This document shows positions 16,260-24,959 of a stretch of DNA of 33,399 nt, piece after piece. The stretch lies in NCBI GenBank assembly GCA_021201865.1, contig JAJQEE010000132.1:1-33399 (forward strand). The letters are read 5' to 3'. The translations under genes and the position numbers were made by a program. Each line of letters opens with the position of its first letter. Within the stretch, counting starts at the first letter, position 1. Origin of the DNA: Tannerellaceae bacterium (GTDB lineage: Bacteria > Bacteroidota > Bacteroidia > Bacteroidales > Tannerellaceae). The notes below the pieces were generated by a model, which saw only the letters and a program-made list of their open reading frames with translations, did no database searches and was not told the DNA's origin.

Positions 16260-17532
16260 TCAGAATCCACCTTCTACCTCAACAGCCTGCCAGTTCATCA
16301 ATTTGATTTGTACCCAAACATTCAGGTCATCATCCTCGTCGCCTCCGTCAGGATCCGGAACTTCTGTCAGGTGTTCGTACCGGAATTTCAGGTCTGAGAT
16401 CTTATAAATATTACCTGCTGAAAGTTTCTCAATAATTCCACTGCTGGCCGTATAAGTCTTTACGGTCAGGTAAGCCGTTGCATCCCCCGTGGTGGAATTG
16501 ACAAAATCTCCTGTTACAGGAGCTGAACTACCATCCGTAGGATCTGTATAGTAAGCATATTCCACATCTTTCAGGTGAAGGACAATCCGGGGAAGGCTGC
16601 TGGGATTCGGGAAAAGGTTATATCCCCACACTTTATTATCTGCCGGTTTAACCACTCCGTTGGCATCCGCCAAAGCTCCGGCACTTCCGGTCGCACTGAA
16701 AGGAGAATAGAGGTCATACACATACTTTTCCCAGCTATCTTCATATTCCCCACCGTTGGATTTGGAATCATATTCCGCCGGTACTCCGTAGAAATTGAAA
16801 GGCTGCACGCCGGCATTATCCAAACCACCATACACAGGAGCTTCATAATAGAAATTGTTGATGAAAACACCCGCTATCTTAAAGGAGGTGACAGCATATT
16901 GCGCAGGAGCGGCAGGGTCTAACGCAGGATATTCAGATCGCACCTGGAATAATTCAATACGGCCTACCACCGGGTCTACATTCACGACCGCTTCCCGTGA
17001 AACGCCCTGCCGGGTAGAGTTCACTAATCCACCAAAACCGGCTAAGCTTACATTCGATACGCCGAAGTTATCATCTGCCTGTTCAGACAGGTCGGTCGTT
17101 TCAGCCAGGATCGCTTTCATGTCACTACCCGGATCTGTATTTCCCTGGATCTCATGGTTAGCAAGAATGTACACCACATTCGCATTGTTAGGAATAGCTG
17201 TGAAAATGGTTCCCTCTGTAAGTTGCATAAGCGTATAATCCGCTTCCACACCACTACCGATCGTAAATGATTTCTCGATCACATCCGTAGTATTATCCAC
17301 AAAGAAGATCATGCCCGACTGGAAATTAACCAACAGGCCGCCACTGACTTCCACAGATTCCGCACGGGAGGTTACACCCGAATCTTCGGTAAAACGGAGA
17401 TATACATCCCCTACGCCTTCTGCCTCTACTCCCGGTCCGGGAGTTACCCCATCATTGATTTCATCTTTACTACATCCCGTAAAGATTGCAAGCAACATCG
17501 TAGCTGCAAAAAAATAGACTTTTAATGTTCAT
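16260..17532 (-). CDS. Mfa1/FimA-like major fimbrillin (frame offset in signal peptide)
   Basis: This is the first gene of the fimbrial operon and the probable shaft subunit, 423 residues when the frame is repaired. From ATG 17532 it reads MNIKSLFF, then needs one T removed from the seven-T run (17508-17514 on the other strand) to continue as AATMLLAIFTGCSKDE, a perfect lipoprotein signal. Without repair, translation would have to start at the internal methionine 17498, leaving only MLLAIFTGC as a signal. The mature part has the fimbrillin pattern DVYLRFTEDSG, an AIPNNANVVYILAN stretch, GRIELFQVRS, and a C-terminal strand (VWVQIKLMNWQAVEVE) of the kind used for donor-strand polymerisation. 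No TAnnTTTG motif lies on this strand between 17533 and 17659, so the operon depends on a promoter inside the invertible segment. Confidence 0.82.
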
Positions 17533-17659
17533 TCTTTTAATTAATTAGGTTAATAAATTGAGTATTAATTGTTAACGTATCATTTTATGTGGGTTTCGAA
17601 TCTATTTAATATGGCGTATTCCTCAGGTTTTAACTGTTAAATTTTTATTTATGTTCCTC

Positions 17660-17680
17660 TGTCACTTAAGAAGTGACAGA
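17660..17680 (+). repeat. Left inverted repeat of the switch
   Basis: Its core is GTCACTT-AAG-AAGTGAC, two 7-bp inverted arms around a 3-bp asymmetric centre, with TG-type flanks matching the right repeat. The complete 21-bp sequence is the exact reverse complement of 17977-17997. Confidence 0.88.
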
Positions 17681-17952
17681 AAAATAATCCATATTGTATC
17701 TAAATATTTGAAAATGTATGTATTCTGAGGGAAAGAAATGGTCGCCTGTTTATATTGGAAGAGTAACAAATAAAACAGTCTTCCTAAAGAAAAGAAAGAC
17801 AAATAAAAAGAGCTTTTTTCTTACTTATGAAAAAAAGAAAGAATAACCGTCAGTTATTAAAGCAGATATATATAAAAGTGAAAATGTAAAAATAATATTC
17901 TTTTGGTGTATTTTTTTATGTACAATATAGTTAAAATGTCATTTTATTGATA

Positions 17953-17960
17953 TATTTTTG
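17953..17960 (+). promoter_or_regulatory. -7 promoter element inside the invertible segment
   Basis: TATTTTTG fits TAnnTTTG and lies 16 bp inside the right inverted repeat, so transcription would start at or just before the repeat and run outward. The -33 region (about 17930) has only weak similarity to TTTG. Confidence 0.5.
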
Positions 17961-17976
17961 CCCATCTCTTGTTTTC

Positions 17977-17997
17977 TCTGTCACTTCTTAAGTGACA
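17977..17997 (-). repeat. Right inverted repeat of the switch
   Basis: Its core is GTCACTT-CTT-AAGTGAC, the same 7-bp arms with the central triplet reversed. This gives the site a direction and allows inversion with the left copy. Confidence 0.88.
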
Positions 17998-18021
17998 CAC
18001 CAAAAGATTCCATATATATCC

Positions 18022-18029
18022 TATTTTTG
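18022..18029 (+). promoter_or_regulatory. -7 promoter element of the recombinase gene
   Basis: A second TATTTTTG lies outside the invertible segment, 33 bp before the recombinase ATG. It would give the recombinase some expression in either orientation. No clear -33 element is seen. Confidence 0.45.
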
Positions 18030-18062
18030 TATTAACCTAAGAGGACAAAATACAAAGGATAT

Positions 18063-19355
18063 ATGACAAGTTTTAAATTTCATTTCAAGGCATCCCAAAA
18101 AGGAGGATCAGAGAAAGGCCACTTACTCATCCGAATCATTCACCAGCGCAAAATAGCCTGTATTTCCACAGGGTATACATTATATCCCCACGAATGGGAT
18201 CAACAGGCACAAACCGTTCACATTCCTGCACTACATTCGCAAAGGAAGGAAGAATTAATACACATAAAAAAAGCCATAGCGAATGATCTTCACCAATTAA
18301 GCACCCTCCGGCAAAGCTTAGAAGCAACGGGAGGCTACACCGCAAAAGAGATAGCCGGAGCATTCAAAAAAGCCCATCAGGGAGAAATGTTGAAAACGTA
18401 TGGTGCACTGCTCAAAGAAAAGCTTGAACAAAACGGACATGCCAGGACCGCCAGGGCGTATGCCTCTGCTGTAAAAAGCCTGCAGCAGTTTATGAAAGGA
18501 AAGGATATTTACTTAAAAGACATACAGGCCCAGCTTATCATAAACTATGAAAACTACCTGATCCATAAAGGCGTAAAACTCAATACCATCTCTTTTTATA
18601 TGCGGAACCTACGGGCCATCTATAACCGGGCGATCCAGGACAAGTTGATCCAACCACAGGAAGAATCCCCTTTTACAAAAGTTTTTACAGGCGTTGCAGA
18701 ATCAAAAAAGCGTACCCTTGAACACACCGAATTAATCCGGCTGGCTAACATAGAACAACTCCTGGAAACGTATCCCGGTCAGACCGGATGTTCAACTCCC
18801 ATTCGTCCCCAACTGTACCGGAATCTGCAAAAAGCCCTCTATTATTTCCTATTTTGTTATCATGCACGTGGCATGTCATTTATTGACTTATGTTTTCTCA
18901 AAAAAACAGATATCCACGAAAACACCATCGTATACCGGCGCAAAAAGACCGGAGGTTTACTTAAAGTCAGGATCACACCGCCCATGGCAAAAATCATAGC
19001 CTTCTTCCAACCCCAGACGGGAACATCCCACTACCTGTTTCCCATTCTCGGGCAACCGGCCACAAACGAAAGAAAACAATACGAAACCGCCCTTACCCGG
19101 CAAAACGTACATCTACAGATGCTAAGCCAACTGGCAGGATTAGACAAAAAAGTAACCACCCATGTCTCACGCCATACCTGGGCCACCTTAGCCAAACGGG
19201 CGAAAGTACCTATTCCCCTGATCAGTGAGGCGCTGGGACATAAAGACATACAAACCACCAACCGCTACCTCGCCTCCTTCGAAGTCTCCGTACTGGACGA
19301 ATTAAGCATACAAATGTCAGGACTCGTTCCTATATCCCGCTCTGAAATAAGTTGA
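18063..19355 (+). CDS. Tyrosine site-specific recombinase, likely invertase of the fimbrial switch
   Basis: This 430-residue phage-integrase-family recombinase has an N-terminal arm-binding-like domain (about 1-100, FKFHFKASQKG...YTLYPHEWDQQ), a SAM-like core-binding domain (about 115-215), and a catalytic domain with Arg269 (HARGMSFIDL), His367-x-x-Arg370 (HVSRHTWA), His393 (GHKDIQTTNRYL) and nucleophile Tyr402. All key residues are present and the length is typical of the Bacteroidetes recombinases that drive promoter inversions. It is transcribed away from the candidate switch, whose right repeat ends 65 bp upstream. An AAAGG sequence precedes the ATG at 18063. A role in integrating a mobile element is the main alternative, but no other mobile-element genes or attachment-site duplications are visible. 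Confidence 0.92.
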   Translation: MTSFKFHFKASQKGGSEKGHLLIRIIHQRKIACISTGYTLYPHEWDQQAQTVHIPALHSQRKEELIHIKKAIANDLHQLSTLRQSLEATGGYTAKEIAGAFKKAHQGEMLKTYGALLKEKLEQNGHARTARAYASAVKSLQQFMKGKDIYLKDIQAQLIINYENYLIHKGVKLNTISFYMRNLRAIYNRAIQDKLIQPQEESPFTKVFTGVAESKKRTLEHTELIRLANIEQLLETYPGQTGCSTPIRPQLYRNLQKALYYFLFCYHARGMSFIDLCFLKKTDIHENTIVYRRKKTGGLLKVRITPPMAKIIAFFQPQTGTSHYLFPILGQPATNERKQYETALTRQNVHLQMLSQLAGLDKKVTTHVSRHTWATLAKRAKVPIPLISEALGHKDIQTTNRYLASFEVSVLDELSIQMSGLVPISRSEIS

Positions 19356-19453
19356 CTGCTATAATTGTTGAGATATACATTCATATATAGGTAATATCTT
19401 TTTTTCCGCTGACAACCGTACTTTTTTTCTCCTGCCTCCCGTATTTTTCTTAA

Positions 19454-19541
19454 GCCCACGGCCGTGGGCTCTATATCACACGGCCGTGGGCCATATAGCC
19501 CTTGGCCGTGTGCCCAAAAGCCCCTGGCCGTGTGCCTAAGA
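19454..19541. repeat. Tandem array of four 22-nt hairpin units (array B)
   Basis: Four consecutive 22-nt units lie at 19454-19475, 19476-19497, 19498-19519 and 19520-19541. The first begins with the perfect 16-nt palindrome GCCCACGGCCGTGGGC, and the others carry decayed forms around an invariant GGCCGTG core. An AT-rich or A-rich linker of about 6 nt follows each. The GC content is far above that of the surrounding DNA. It starts 98 bp after the recombinase stop. Period and copy number equal those of array A at 290-377, though the sequences are unrelated. The remainder of the 289-bp gap holds no gene. Confidence 0.65.
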
Positions 19542-19644
19542 TTATCTTATAGGGGACACACAAAAAGATAAGTATACCAGCAACATTTGGTTACCGGTCA
19601 CTGAAAAATCCCTGGATGATAGTCTTAAAAAGACAGGACATTTT

Positions 19645-20007
19645 TTATTCATAAGGTTCTGTTACGGTAATTTCCAGACTTAGGATATTGGTAACAACAA
19701 TGGTCCCATCATTGTAACGGGAATAAAAAGTAATTGTTACATAATCCATCCCGGTATAGTCTTCCATAGCCTTGTAGTAATAGGTTGTATTGCCACCTGC
19801 ATTTACGGTCTCGCTCAGGCTGGCATGGGCAGGCTCCTGTGTAATCCGGACAAAAATTTGTTCTTCCAGCACACCTAACGGATATTCCATAGTAGCCGTA
19901 TTCGGAATAGAGACCTTGTTATGGACATCATTATTCTCTGTATTTTCATTACAACTAACCGATAGACCTATGAGTATAACCCATAGGAAAAAACGTATGA
20001 TTTTCAT
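19645..20007 (-). CDS. Small lipoprotein with one Ig/cadherin-like domain
   Basis: This 120-residue protein has a lipoprotein signal MKIIRFFLWVILIGLSVSC (Cys19) and a mature part that resembles a single beta-sandwich of the cadherin/tandem-95 type (KAMEDYTGMDYVTITFYSRY, ending SLEITVTEPYE). I chose the methionine at 20007 because it starts a proper signal peptide and has AGGA about 8 nt upstream. The frame is open further up to 20163, but that extension is hydrophobic, cysteine-rich and unlike a protein start. It converges with the recombinase gene. No family function is known to me; surface exposure is an inference. The 328 bp upstream to gltB hold only promoter-like AT-rich DNA, including a possible minus-strand -7 (TATGTTTG, 20315-20322). 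Confidence 0.7.
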   Translation of the reverse strand: MKIIRFFLWVILIGLSVSCNENTENNDVHNKVSIPNTATMEYPLGVLEEQIFVRITQEPAHASLSETVNAGGNTTYYYKAMEDYTGMDYVTITFYSRYNDGTIVVTNILSLEITVTEPYE

Positions 20008-20275
20008 ATATTCCTGTTTTAGGTTTACTATATAACATATCATAAATCCACTTTTGTTGTCAAATTCCTTGACAAATGCTTCCCAAAGGAAACAAATCAT
20101 AAATTTTAGTTCAAAACGGGCCCATCTATCCAATTCACTTATAAAAGCAGAAATATCTATCAATTTATTCCTAAAAGGTGCATTTTACATTACAATTTCT
20201 AACAATCCTTTTTATTAAAAGAATTTTGTCATTAAAAAACATACAAATTACCATATCATTATGGAATATATAATT

Positions 20276-20283
20276 TATATTTG
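20276..20283 (+). promoter_or_regulatory. -7 promoter element of the gltBD-asnB cluster
   Basis: TATATTTG matches TAnnTTTG and lies 52 bp before the gltB ATG. The DNA around it is very AT-rich. The -33 position does not show TTTG. Confidence 0.45.
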
Positions 20284-20335
20284 CAAACAATTTGACAAGA
20301 TAATTAGCAATACACAAACATAAGGTCAACAAAAG

Positions 20336-23300
20336 ATGAAAGAGAAAAGTCATTTTAATAGTGTTAGAGGTTTGTATGACCCGGCTTACGAACATGATGC
20401 TTGTGGTGTGGGAATGTTGGTAAACATTCATGGTGAGAAATCTCACGACATCGTTGAATCAGCCCTTAAAGTACTGGAAAACATGCGTCACCGCGGTGCG
20501 GAAGGGGCAGACAATAAAACCGGTGATGGTGCCGGGATCCTTCTGCAGATTCCCCATGAGTTTATCCTTCTTCAGGGAATTCCCGTACCGGAAAAAGGAA
20601 AGTATGGTAGCGGATTAGTTTTCCTTCCCAAAGATGAGAAGCAGCAGGCTGAGATTTTAAGTATTATGATTGAAGAGATTGAGAAAGAAGGTCTTAGTCT
20701 TATGCATTTACGTAAAGTGCCTGTCAATTCCGACATTTTAGGGAAAGACGCGTTGGCCACCGAACCGGATATCAAACAGATATTTGTGACCGGATGTAAT
20801 GATCAGGATGCCCTGGAATTAAAACTCTATATTATCCGTAAACGGATTGAGAAAATAGTAAGAGCCTCGGCCCTGTCCCTGAAGAATGATTTTTATATCG
20901 CTTCTTTGTCTACCCGTAATATTGTATACAAAGGAATGTTGGAGTCCATGCAACTCCGCCACTATTTCCCGGACCTGACCAACAACTATTTTACGAGTGG
21001 CTTAGCCATGGTTCATTCCCGTTTCAGTACGAACACGTTCCCGACCTGGAGCCTGGCACAACCTTTCCGGCTGCTGGCGCACAACGGGGAGATCAACACG
21101 GTCCGGGGAAACCGTAGCTGGATGGAAGCACGTGAAAGTGTACTGGCTTCCCCGGCCATCAGTAACATAGAAGATGTACGCCCGATCATCCAACCCGGCA
21201 TGAGCGACAGTGCCTCCCTCGATAATGTCCTGGAGTTTTTCGTTGCCTCGGGACTGAGCCTGCCGCATGCCATGGCGATGCTGGTTCCGGAAAGTTTTAA
21301 TGAAAAGAACCCGATCTCGGAAGATCTGAAAGCTTTTTATGAATATCATTCCATCCTGATGGAGCCCTGGGATGGCCCGACAGCCCTATTATTCAGTGAC
21401 GGCCGGTATGCCGGAGGTATGTTAGACCGCAATGGTCTTCGTCCGGCCCGTTACCTGATCACCAAAGATGATACTTTATTAGTAGCCTCCGAAGTGGGTG
21501 TAACAGATTTTGAGCCCCATGAGATCAAAGAAAAAGGCCGTTTGCAACCGGGGAAGATCCTGTTAGTCGATACGGAAAAAGGCGAGATCTATTACGATGG
21601 GGATCTGAAAAAACAACTGGCAGAAGCGAAACCCTATAAAACCTGGCTGGCGAACAACCGGGTAGAACTGGATGAATTGAAATCCGGACGGAAAGTAGCG
21701 AACCGGATGGAAAACCACGAATCCTTGTTACGTGCTTTCGGATATAGCCGGGAAGATATCGAAAACATTATTATTCCGATGAGTACCGGAGGTGCGGAAC
21801 CGGTAGGTTCCATGGGTAATGACACGCCTTTAGCCGTTCTTTCTTCCGAACCTCAGCTACTCTATAACTATTTCCGCCAGCAATTTGCCCAGGTGACCAA
21901 TCCTCCGATCGACCCGATCCGTGAAGAACTGGTGATGAGCCTGACCGAATATATTGGCGCCGTAGAAAATAATATTCTCGTGCCGGATGAGAACCACTGC
22001 AAAATGGTGCGCCTGAATCATCCCATATTAACCAACACCCAACTGGACCTGTTATGCAATATCCGCTACAAAGGATTCAAATCGACCAAACTACCGATGG
22101 TATTCGAAGCCGGTTCCGGACGGAAAGGATTGAAAAAAGCCTTGGACCAGTTATGTAAACTGGCAGAACAATCCGTCACAGACGGAGTTAACTATATCAT
22201 CCTGAGTGATAAAAGTGTAGATGAGAAACTGGCTCCGATCCCTTCTTTGTTAGCGGTCAGTGCCGTGCACCATCATTTGATCTCCGTTCAGAAAAGGGTA
22301 CAGACAGCCCTGATCGTAGAGACAGGAGAAATGCGTGAGGTGATGCATGCCGCCCTATTGTTAGGCTACGGTGCCAGTGCCCTGAATCCGTATATGGCTT
22401 TCTCTATTATTGATAAGTTAGTCAGCAAACAGGAGATCCAGATGGATTACGGGACCGCTGAAAAACATTATATCAAAGCGATCTGTAAAGGGTTGTTCAA
22501 GGTGATGAGTAAGATGGGGATCAGTACGATCCGCAGTTACCGGGGGGCTAAATTATTTGAAGCTATCGGGTTGAGCGAAGAGCTGACACAGGCTTATTTC
22601 GGAGGAACAACCAGCAAAGTGGGTGGTATCCGGTTGGATGAAATCGCCATGGATACACAAAAGTTCCACACCAAAGCTTTTGGAACGCCGGTCAAAGAGA
22701 TTTTGGATCACAAAGGATTATATAGTTTCCGTAAGGATGGCGAAAAGCATGCCTGGAATCCGGAAACGATCTCTACCTTACAATTAGCCACCCGTTTAGG
22801 TAGCTATAAATTATTCAAAGATTACTCCCGTAAGATAGATGAAAAGGAAGAACCGATCTTCCTGAGGGACTTCCTCACCGTAAAGAAACGGAAATCCATT
22901 CCATTAGACCAGGTAGAGCCGGCCAGTGAGATCATGAAACGGTTTGTCACCGGTGCGATGAGTTTTGGTTCCATCAGTAAAGAAGCACATGAAACCATGG
23001 CGATGGCGATGAACAAGATCCACGGTCGAAGTAATACCGGGGAAGGGGGTGAAGATGCCGCCCGTTTCATTCCCCGGGAAGATGGTTTGTCCCTCCGTTC
23101 TGCGATCAAACAGGTAGCCTCCGGACGTTTTGGTGTCACAACGGAATATTTAGTGAATGCGGACGAGATCCAGATCAAGGTCGCCCAGGGAGCAAAGCCG
23201 GGAGAAGGCGGTCAGTTACCGGGCTACAAGGTGAATGAGGTGATTGCAAAAACCCGTCATTCCATTCCGGGTATTTCCCTGATCTCTCCTCCTCCTCATC

Positions 23301-24850
23301 ATGATATTTACTCTATTGAGGATCTGGCCCAGTTAATTTTTGACCTGAAGAATGTCAATCCGAAAGCGGAGATCAGCGTCAAACTGGTAGCCGAAAGCGG
23401 AGTTGGGACCATCGCTGCGGGAGTTGCCAAAGCCAAAGCAGACCGGATCATCATTTCCGGTGCGGAAGGGGGAACAGGGGCTTCTCCTGTCAGTTCCATC
23501 CGTTATGCAGGCCTGCCACCGGAGTTAGGCTTATCCGAAACCCAGCAGACTTTAGTGATGAACAATCTGCGCGGACAGGTTCGCCTGCAGACAGACGGAC
23601 AGATCAAAACCGGACGGGATATTTTACTGATGGCGATGTTAGGAGCGGAAGAATATGGTTTCGCGACCTCCGCCCTGATCGTACTGGGTTGTGTCATGAT
23701 GCGTAAGTGTCATATGAATACCTGCCCGGTAGGAGTGGCCACACAGGATGAGGAGTTACGGAAACGGTTCTACGGAAGACATGAATATTTAGTCAATTTC
23801 TTCACCTTCCTCGCAGAAGAGGTTCGTGAATATCTTGCAGAAATGGGGTATAGCAAATTAGATGAAATCATCGGGCGGGCAGACCTGATCGAAAGAAAAC
23901 CCGCCGATGGAGTAACGAAACATGATCTATTGGATTTCAGCCGTCTGCTACATTTCCCGGCAGAGGCGGCCACGCATTCCATCATCCATACAACGAACCA
24001 GCTTCACCAGATCGATACGGTGAAAGACGTGGATATGATCCGCCAGGCAAAAGCGGCCATTGAATCCCAACAGGAAGTATCCCTGGATTATGCCATTACC
24101 AACACAGACCGCTCCGTTGGAGCCATGCTGTCCGGAGAAATAGCCAAACGGTATGGCAATGCCGGATTACCGGATAACACCCTCCATATCAAATTTAAAG
24201 GTTCTGCCGGACAGAGCTTTGGGGCCTTCCTTTCGCATGGTGTCCACTTCCGGCTGGAAGGAGAAGCGAATGACTACTTAGGAAAAGGGTTAAGTGGCGG
24301 ACGGATCAGTCTGATGCCTCCGGTAAGGGCTACGTTTGTAGCTGAAGAAAACACCATTGCCGGCAATACGCTGATGTATGGGGCTACCAGTGGGGAAGTC
24401 TACATCAACGGCCGGGTAGGTGAACGTTTCTGTGTCCGTAACAGCGGAGCAATTGCTGTGGTGGAAGGAGCCGGCGACCATTGTTGTGAATATATGACCG
24501 GAGGCCGTGTAGTGGTTTTAGGCCAGACCGGACGGAACTTTGCAGCCGGTATGAGCGGTGGAGTAGCCTATGTCTGGAACAAAGCCGGAGACTTTGATTA
24601 CTATTGCAATATGGAGATGGTTGAACTATCCCTGATCGAAGACAGTGCTTCCCGTAAGGAACTGCATAGCCTGATCCGGAAACATTACCACTACACCGGA
24701 AGCAACCTGGCAGGTGCGATGCTGGAGAACTGGGATAAATATGTAGATGAATTCATTCAGATTGTTCCGATTGAATACAAAAAAGTCTTGCAGGAAGAAC
24801 AAATGAAAAAGTTGCAGCGCAAGATTGCGGAAATGCAGCGGGATTATTAA
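20336..24850 (+). CDS. gltB: Glutamate synthase large subunit
   Basis: This 1504-residue protein makes glutamate from glutamine and 2-oxoglutarate, together with GltD. The N-terminal glutaminase (class II amidotransferase) domain would be exposed by removal of 22 residues, leaving nucleophile Cys23 (HDACGVGM); MRHRGAEGADNKTGDGAG follows. A central domain follows at about 470-780. The FMN-binding synthase barrel spans about 860-1190 (MSFGSISKEAHETMA, SGAEGGTGASPVSS) and contains the 3Fe-4S cysteines C1119, C1125 and C1130. The C-terminal GXGXG beta-helix is at about 1240-1490. The length is standard and the frame is unbroken over 4.5 kb. It is followed at 109 bp by gltD. Confidence 0.98.
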   Translation: MKEKSHFNSVRGLYDPAYEHDACGVGMLVNIHGEKSHDIVESALKVLENMRHRGAEGADNKTGDGAGILLQIPHEFILLQGIPVPEKGKYGSGLVFLPKDEKQQAEILSIMIEEIEKEGLSLMHLRKVPVNSDILGKDALATEPDIKQIFVTGCNDQDALELKLYIIRKRIEKIVRASALSLKNDFYIASLSTRNIVYKGMLESMQLRHYFPDLTNNYFTSGLAMVHSRFSTNTFPTWSLAQPFRLLAHNGEINTVRGNRSWMEARESVLASPAISNIEDVRPIIQPGMSDSASLDNVLEFFVASGLSLPHAMAMLVPESFNEKNPISEDLKAFYEYHSILMEPWDGPTALLFSDGRYAGGMLDRNGLRPARYLITKDDTLLVASEVGVTDFEPHEIKEKGRLQPGKILLVDTEKGEIYYDGDLKKQLAEAKPYKTWLANNRVELDELKSGRKVANRMENHESLLRAFGYSREDIENIIIPMSTGGAEPVGSMGNDTPLAVLSSEPQLLYNYFRQQFAQVTNPPIDPIREELVMSLTEYIGAVENNILVPDENHCKMVRLNHPILTNTQLDLLCNIRYKGFKSTKLPMVFEAGSGRKGLKKALDQLCKLAEQSVTDGVNYIILSDKSVDEKLAPIPSLLAVSAVHHHLISVQKRVQTALIVETGEMREVMHAALLLGYGASALNPYMAFSIIDKLVSKQEIQMDYGTAEKHYIKAICKGLFKVMSKMGISTIRSYRGAKLFEAIGLSEELTQAYFGGTTSKVGGIRLDEIAMDTQKFHTKAFGTPVKEILDHKGLYSFRKDGEKHAWNPETISTLQLATRLGSYKLFKDYSRKIDEKEEPIFLRDFLTVKKRKSIPLDQVEPASEIMKRFVTGAMSFGSISKEAHETMAMAMNKIHGRSNTGEGGEDAARFIPREDGLSLRSAIKQVASGRFGVTTEYLVNADEIQIKVAQGAKPGEGGQLPGYKVNEVIAKTRHSIPGISLISPPPHHDIYSIEDLAQLIFDLKNVNPKAEISVKLVAESGVGTIAAGVAKAKADRIIISGAEGGTGASPVSSIRYAGLPPELGLSETQQTLVMNNLRGQVRLQTDGQIKTGRDILLMAMLGAEEYGFATSALIVLGCVMMRKCHMNTCPVGVATQDEELRKRFYGRHEYLVNFFTFLAEEVREYLAEMGYSKLDEIIGRADLIERKPADGVTKHDLLDFSRLLHFPAEAATHSIIHTTNQLHQIDTVKDVDMIRQAKAAIESQQEVSLDYAITNTDRSVGAMLSGEIAKRYGNAGLPDNTLHIKFKGSAGQSFGAFLSHGVHFRLEGEANDYLGKGLSGGRISLMPPVRATFVAEENTIAGNTLMYGATSGEVYINGRVGERFCVRNSGAIAVVEGAGDHCCEYMTGGRVVVLGQTGRNFAAGMSGGVAYVWNKAGDFDYYCNMEMVELSLIEDSASRKELHSLIRKHYHYTGSNLAGAMLENWDKYVDEFIQIVPIEYKKVLQEEQMKKLQRKIAEMQRDY

Positions 24851-24858
24851 TTAAGAGG

Positions 24859-24930
24859 GTAGTTAGCAGAAAGTAGTTGGTAGTCAGTAGAAAAAACTAT
24901 CAACGACTGAAAAGATCTTCTGCTAACTAC
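24859..24930. repeat. Imperfect inverted repeat between gltB and gltD
   Basis: GTAGTTAGCAGAA at 24859-24871 is the exact inverse of TTCTGCTAACTAC at 24918-24930. An inner GTTGGTAG/CTATCAAC pairing has one G-U-compatible difference. Short TAGTTAGTAG/CTAACTACTA-like steps continue to 24953. The region is non-coding; it may fine-tune the gltB:gltD ratio or be a degenerate simple repeat. Confidence 0.6.
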
Positions 24931-24959
24931 TATCTATCAACTACTAACTACTAAAAGAA

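Larger units (their letters stand above)
17660..17997. promoter_or_regulatory. Candidate invertible promoter switch of the fimbrial operon
   Basis: This 338-bp AT-rich segment is bounded by exact 21-bp inverted repeats (17660-17680 and 17977-17997). A tyrosine recombinase gene starts 66 bp beyond the right repeat, and the fimbrial operon starts 128 bp beyond the left one. The only full TAnnTTTG in the segment is on + (17953-17960) and points to the recombinase. Inversion would place it on - at 17697-17704, facing the fimbrillin gene. The drawn orientation is therefore probably fimbriae OFF. Promoter inversion by tyrosine recombinases is well known in Bacteroides, and this arrangement fits that model. 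Confidence 0.75.

Noticed and set aside
17765-17808. Minus-strand promoter (TTTATTTG) inside the invertible segment facing the fimbriae
   Set aside because: Both copies deviate from TAnnTTTG at the second position and lie far from the repeat, so they are not strong enough to call the drawn state ON.
18063-19355. Integrase of an integrated prophage or conjugative element
   Set aside because: No phage, relaxase or transfer genes and no attachment-site duplications are visible. The adjacent inverted repeats fit an invertase better.
20008-20163. N-terminal extension of the small lipoprotein to a 172-residue protein
   Set aside because: The methionine at 20007 starts a proper lipoprotein signal with a nearby AGGA; the extension would bury that signal.
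20171-20446. Minus-strand frame overlapping the gltB start
   Set aside because: It overlaps the conserved N-terminus of gltB and its promoter region, and its composition is unlike a protein.
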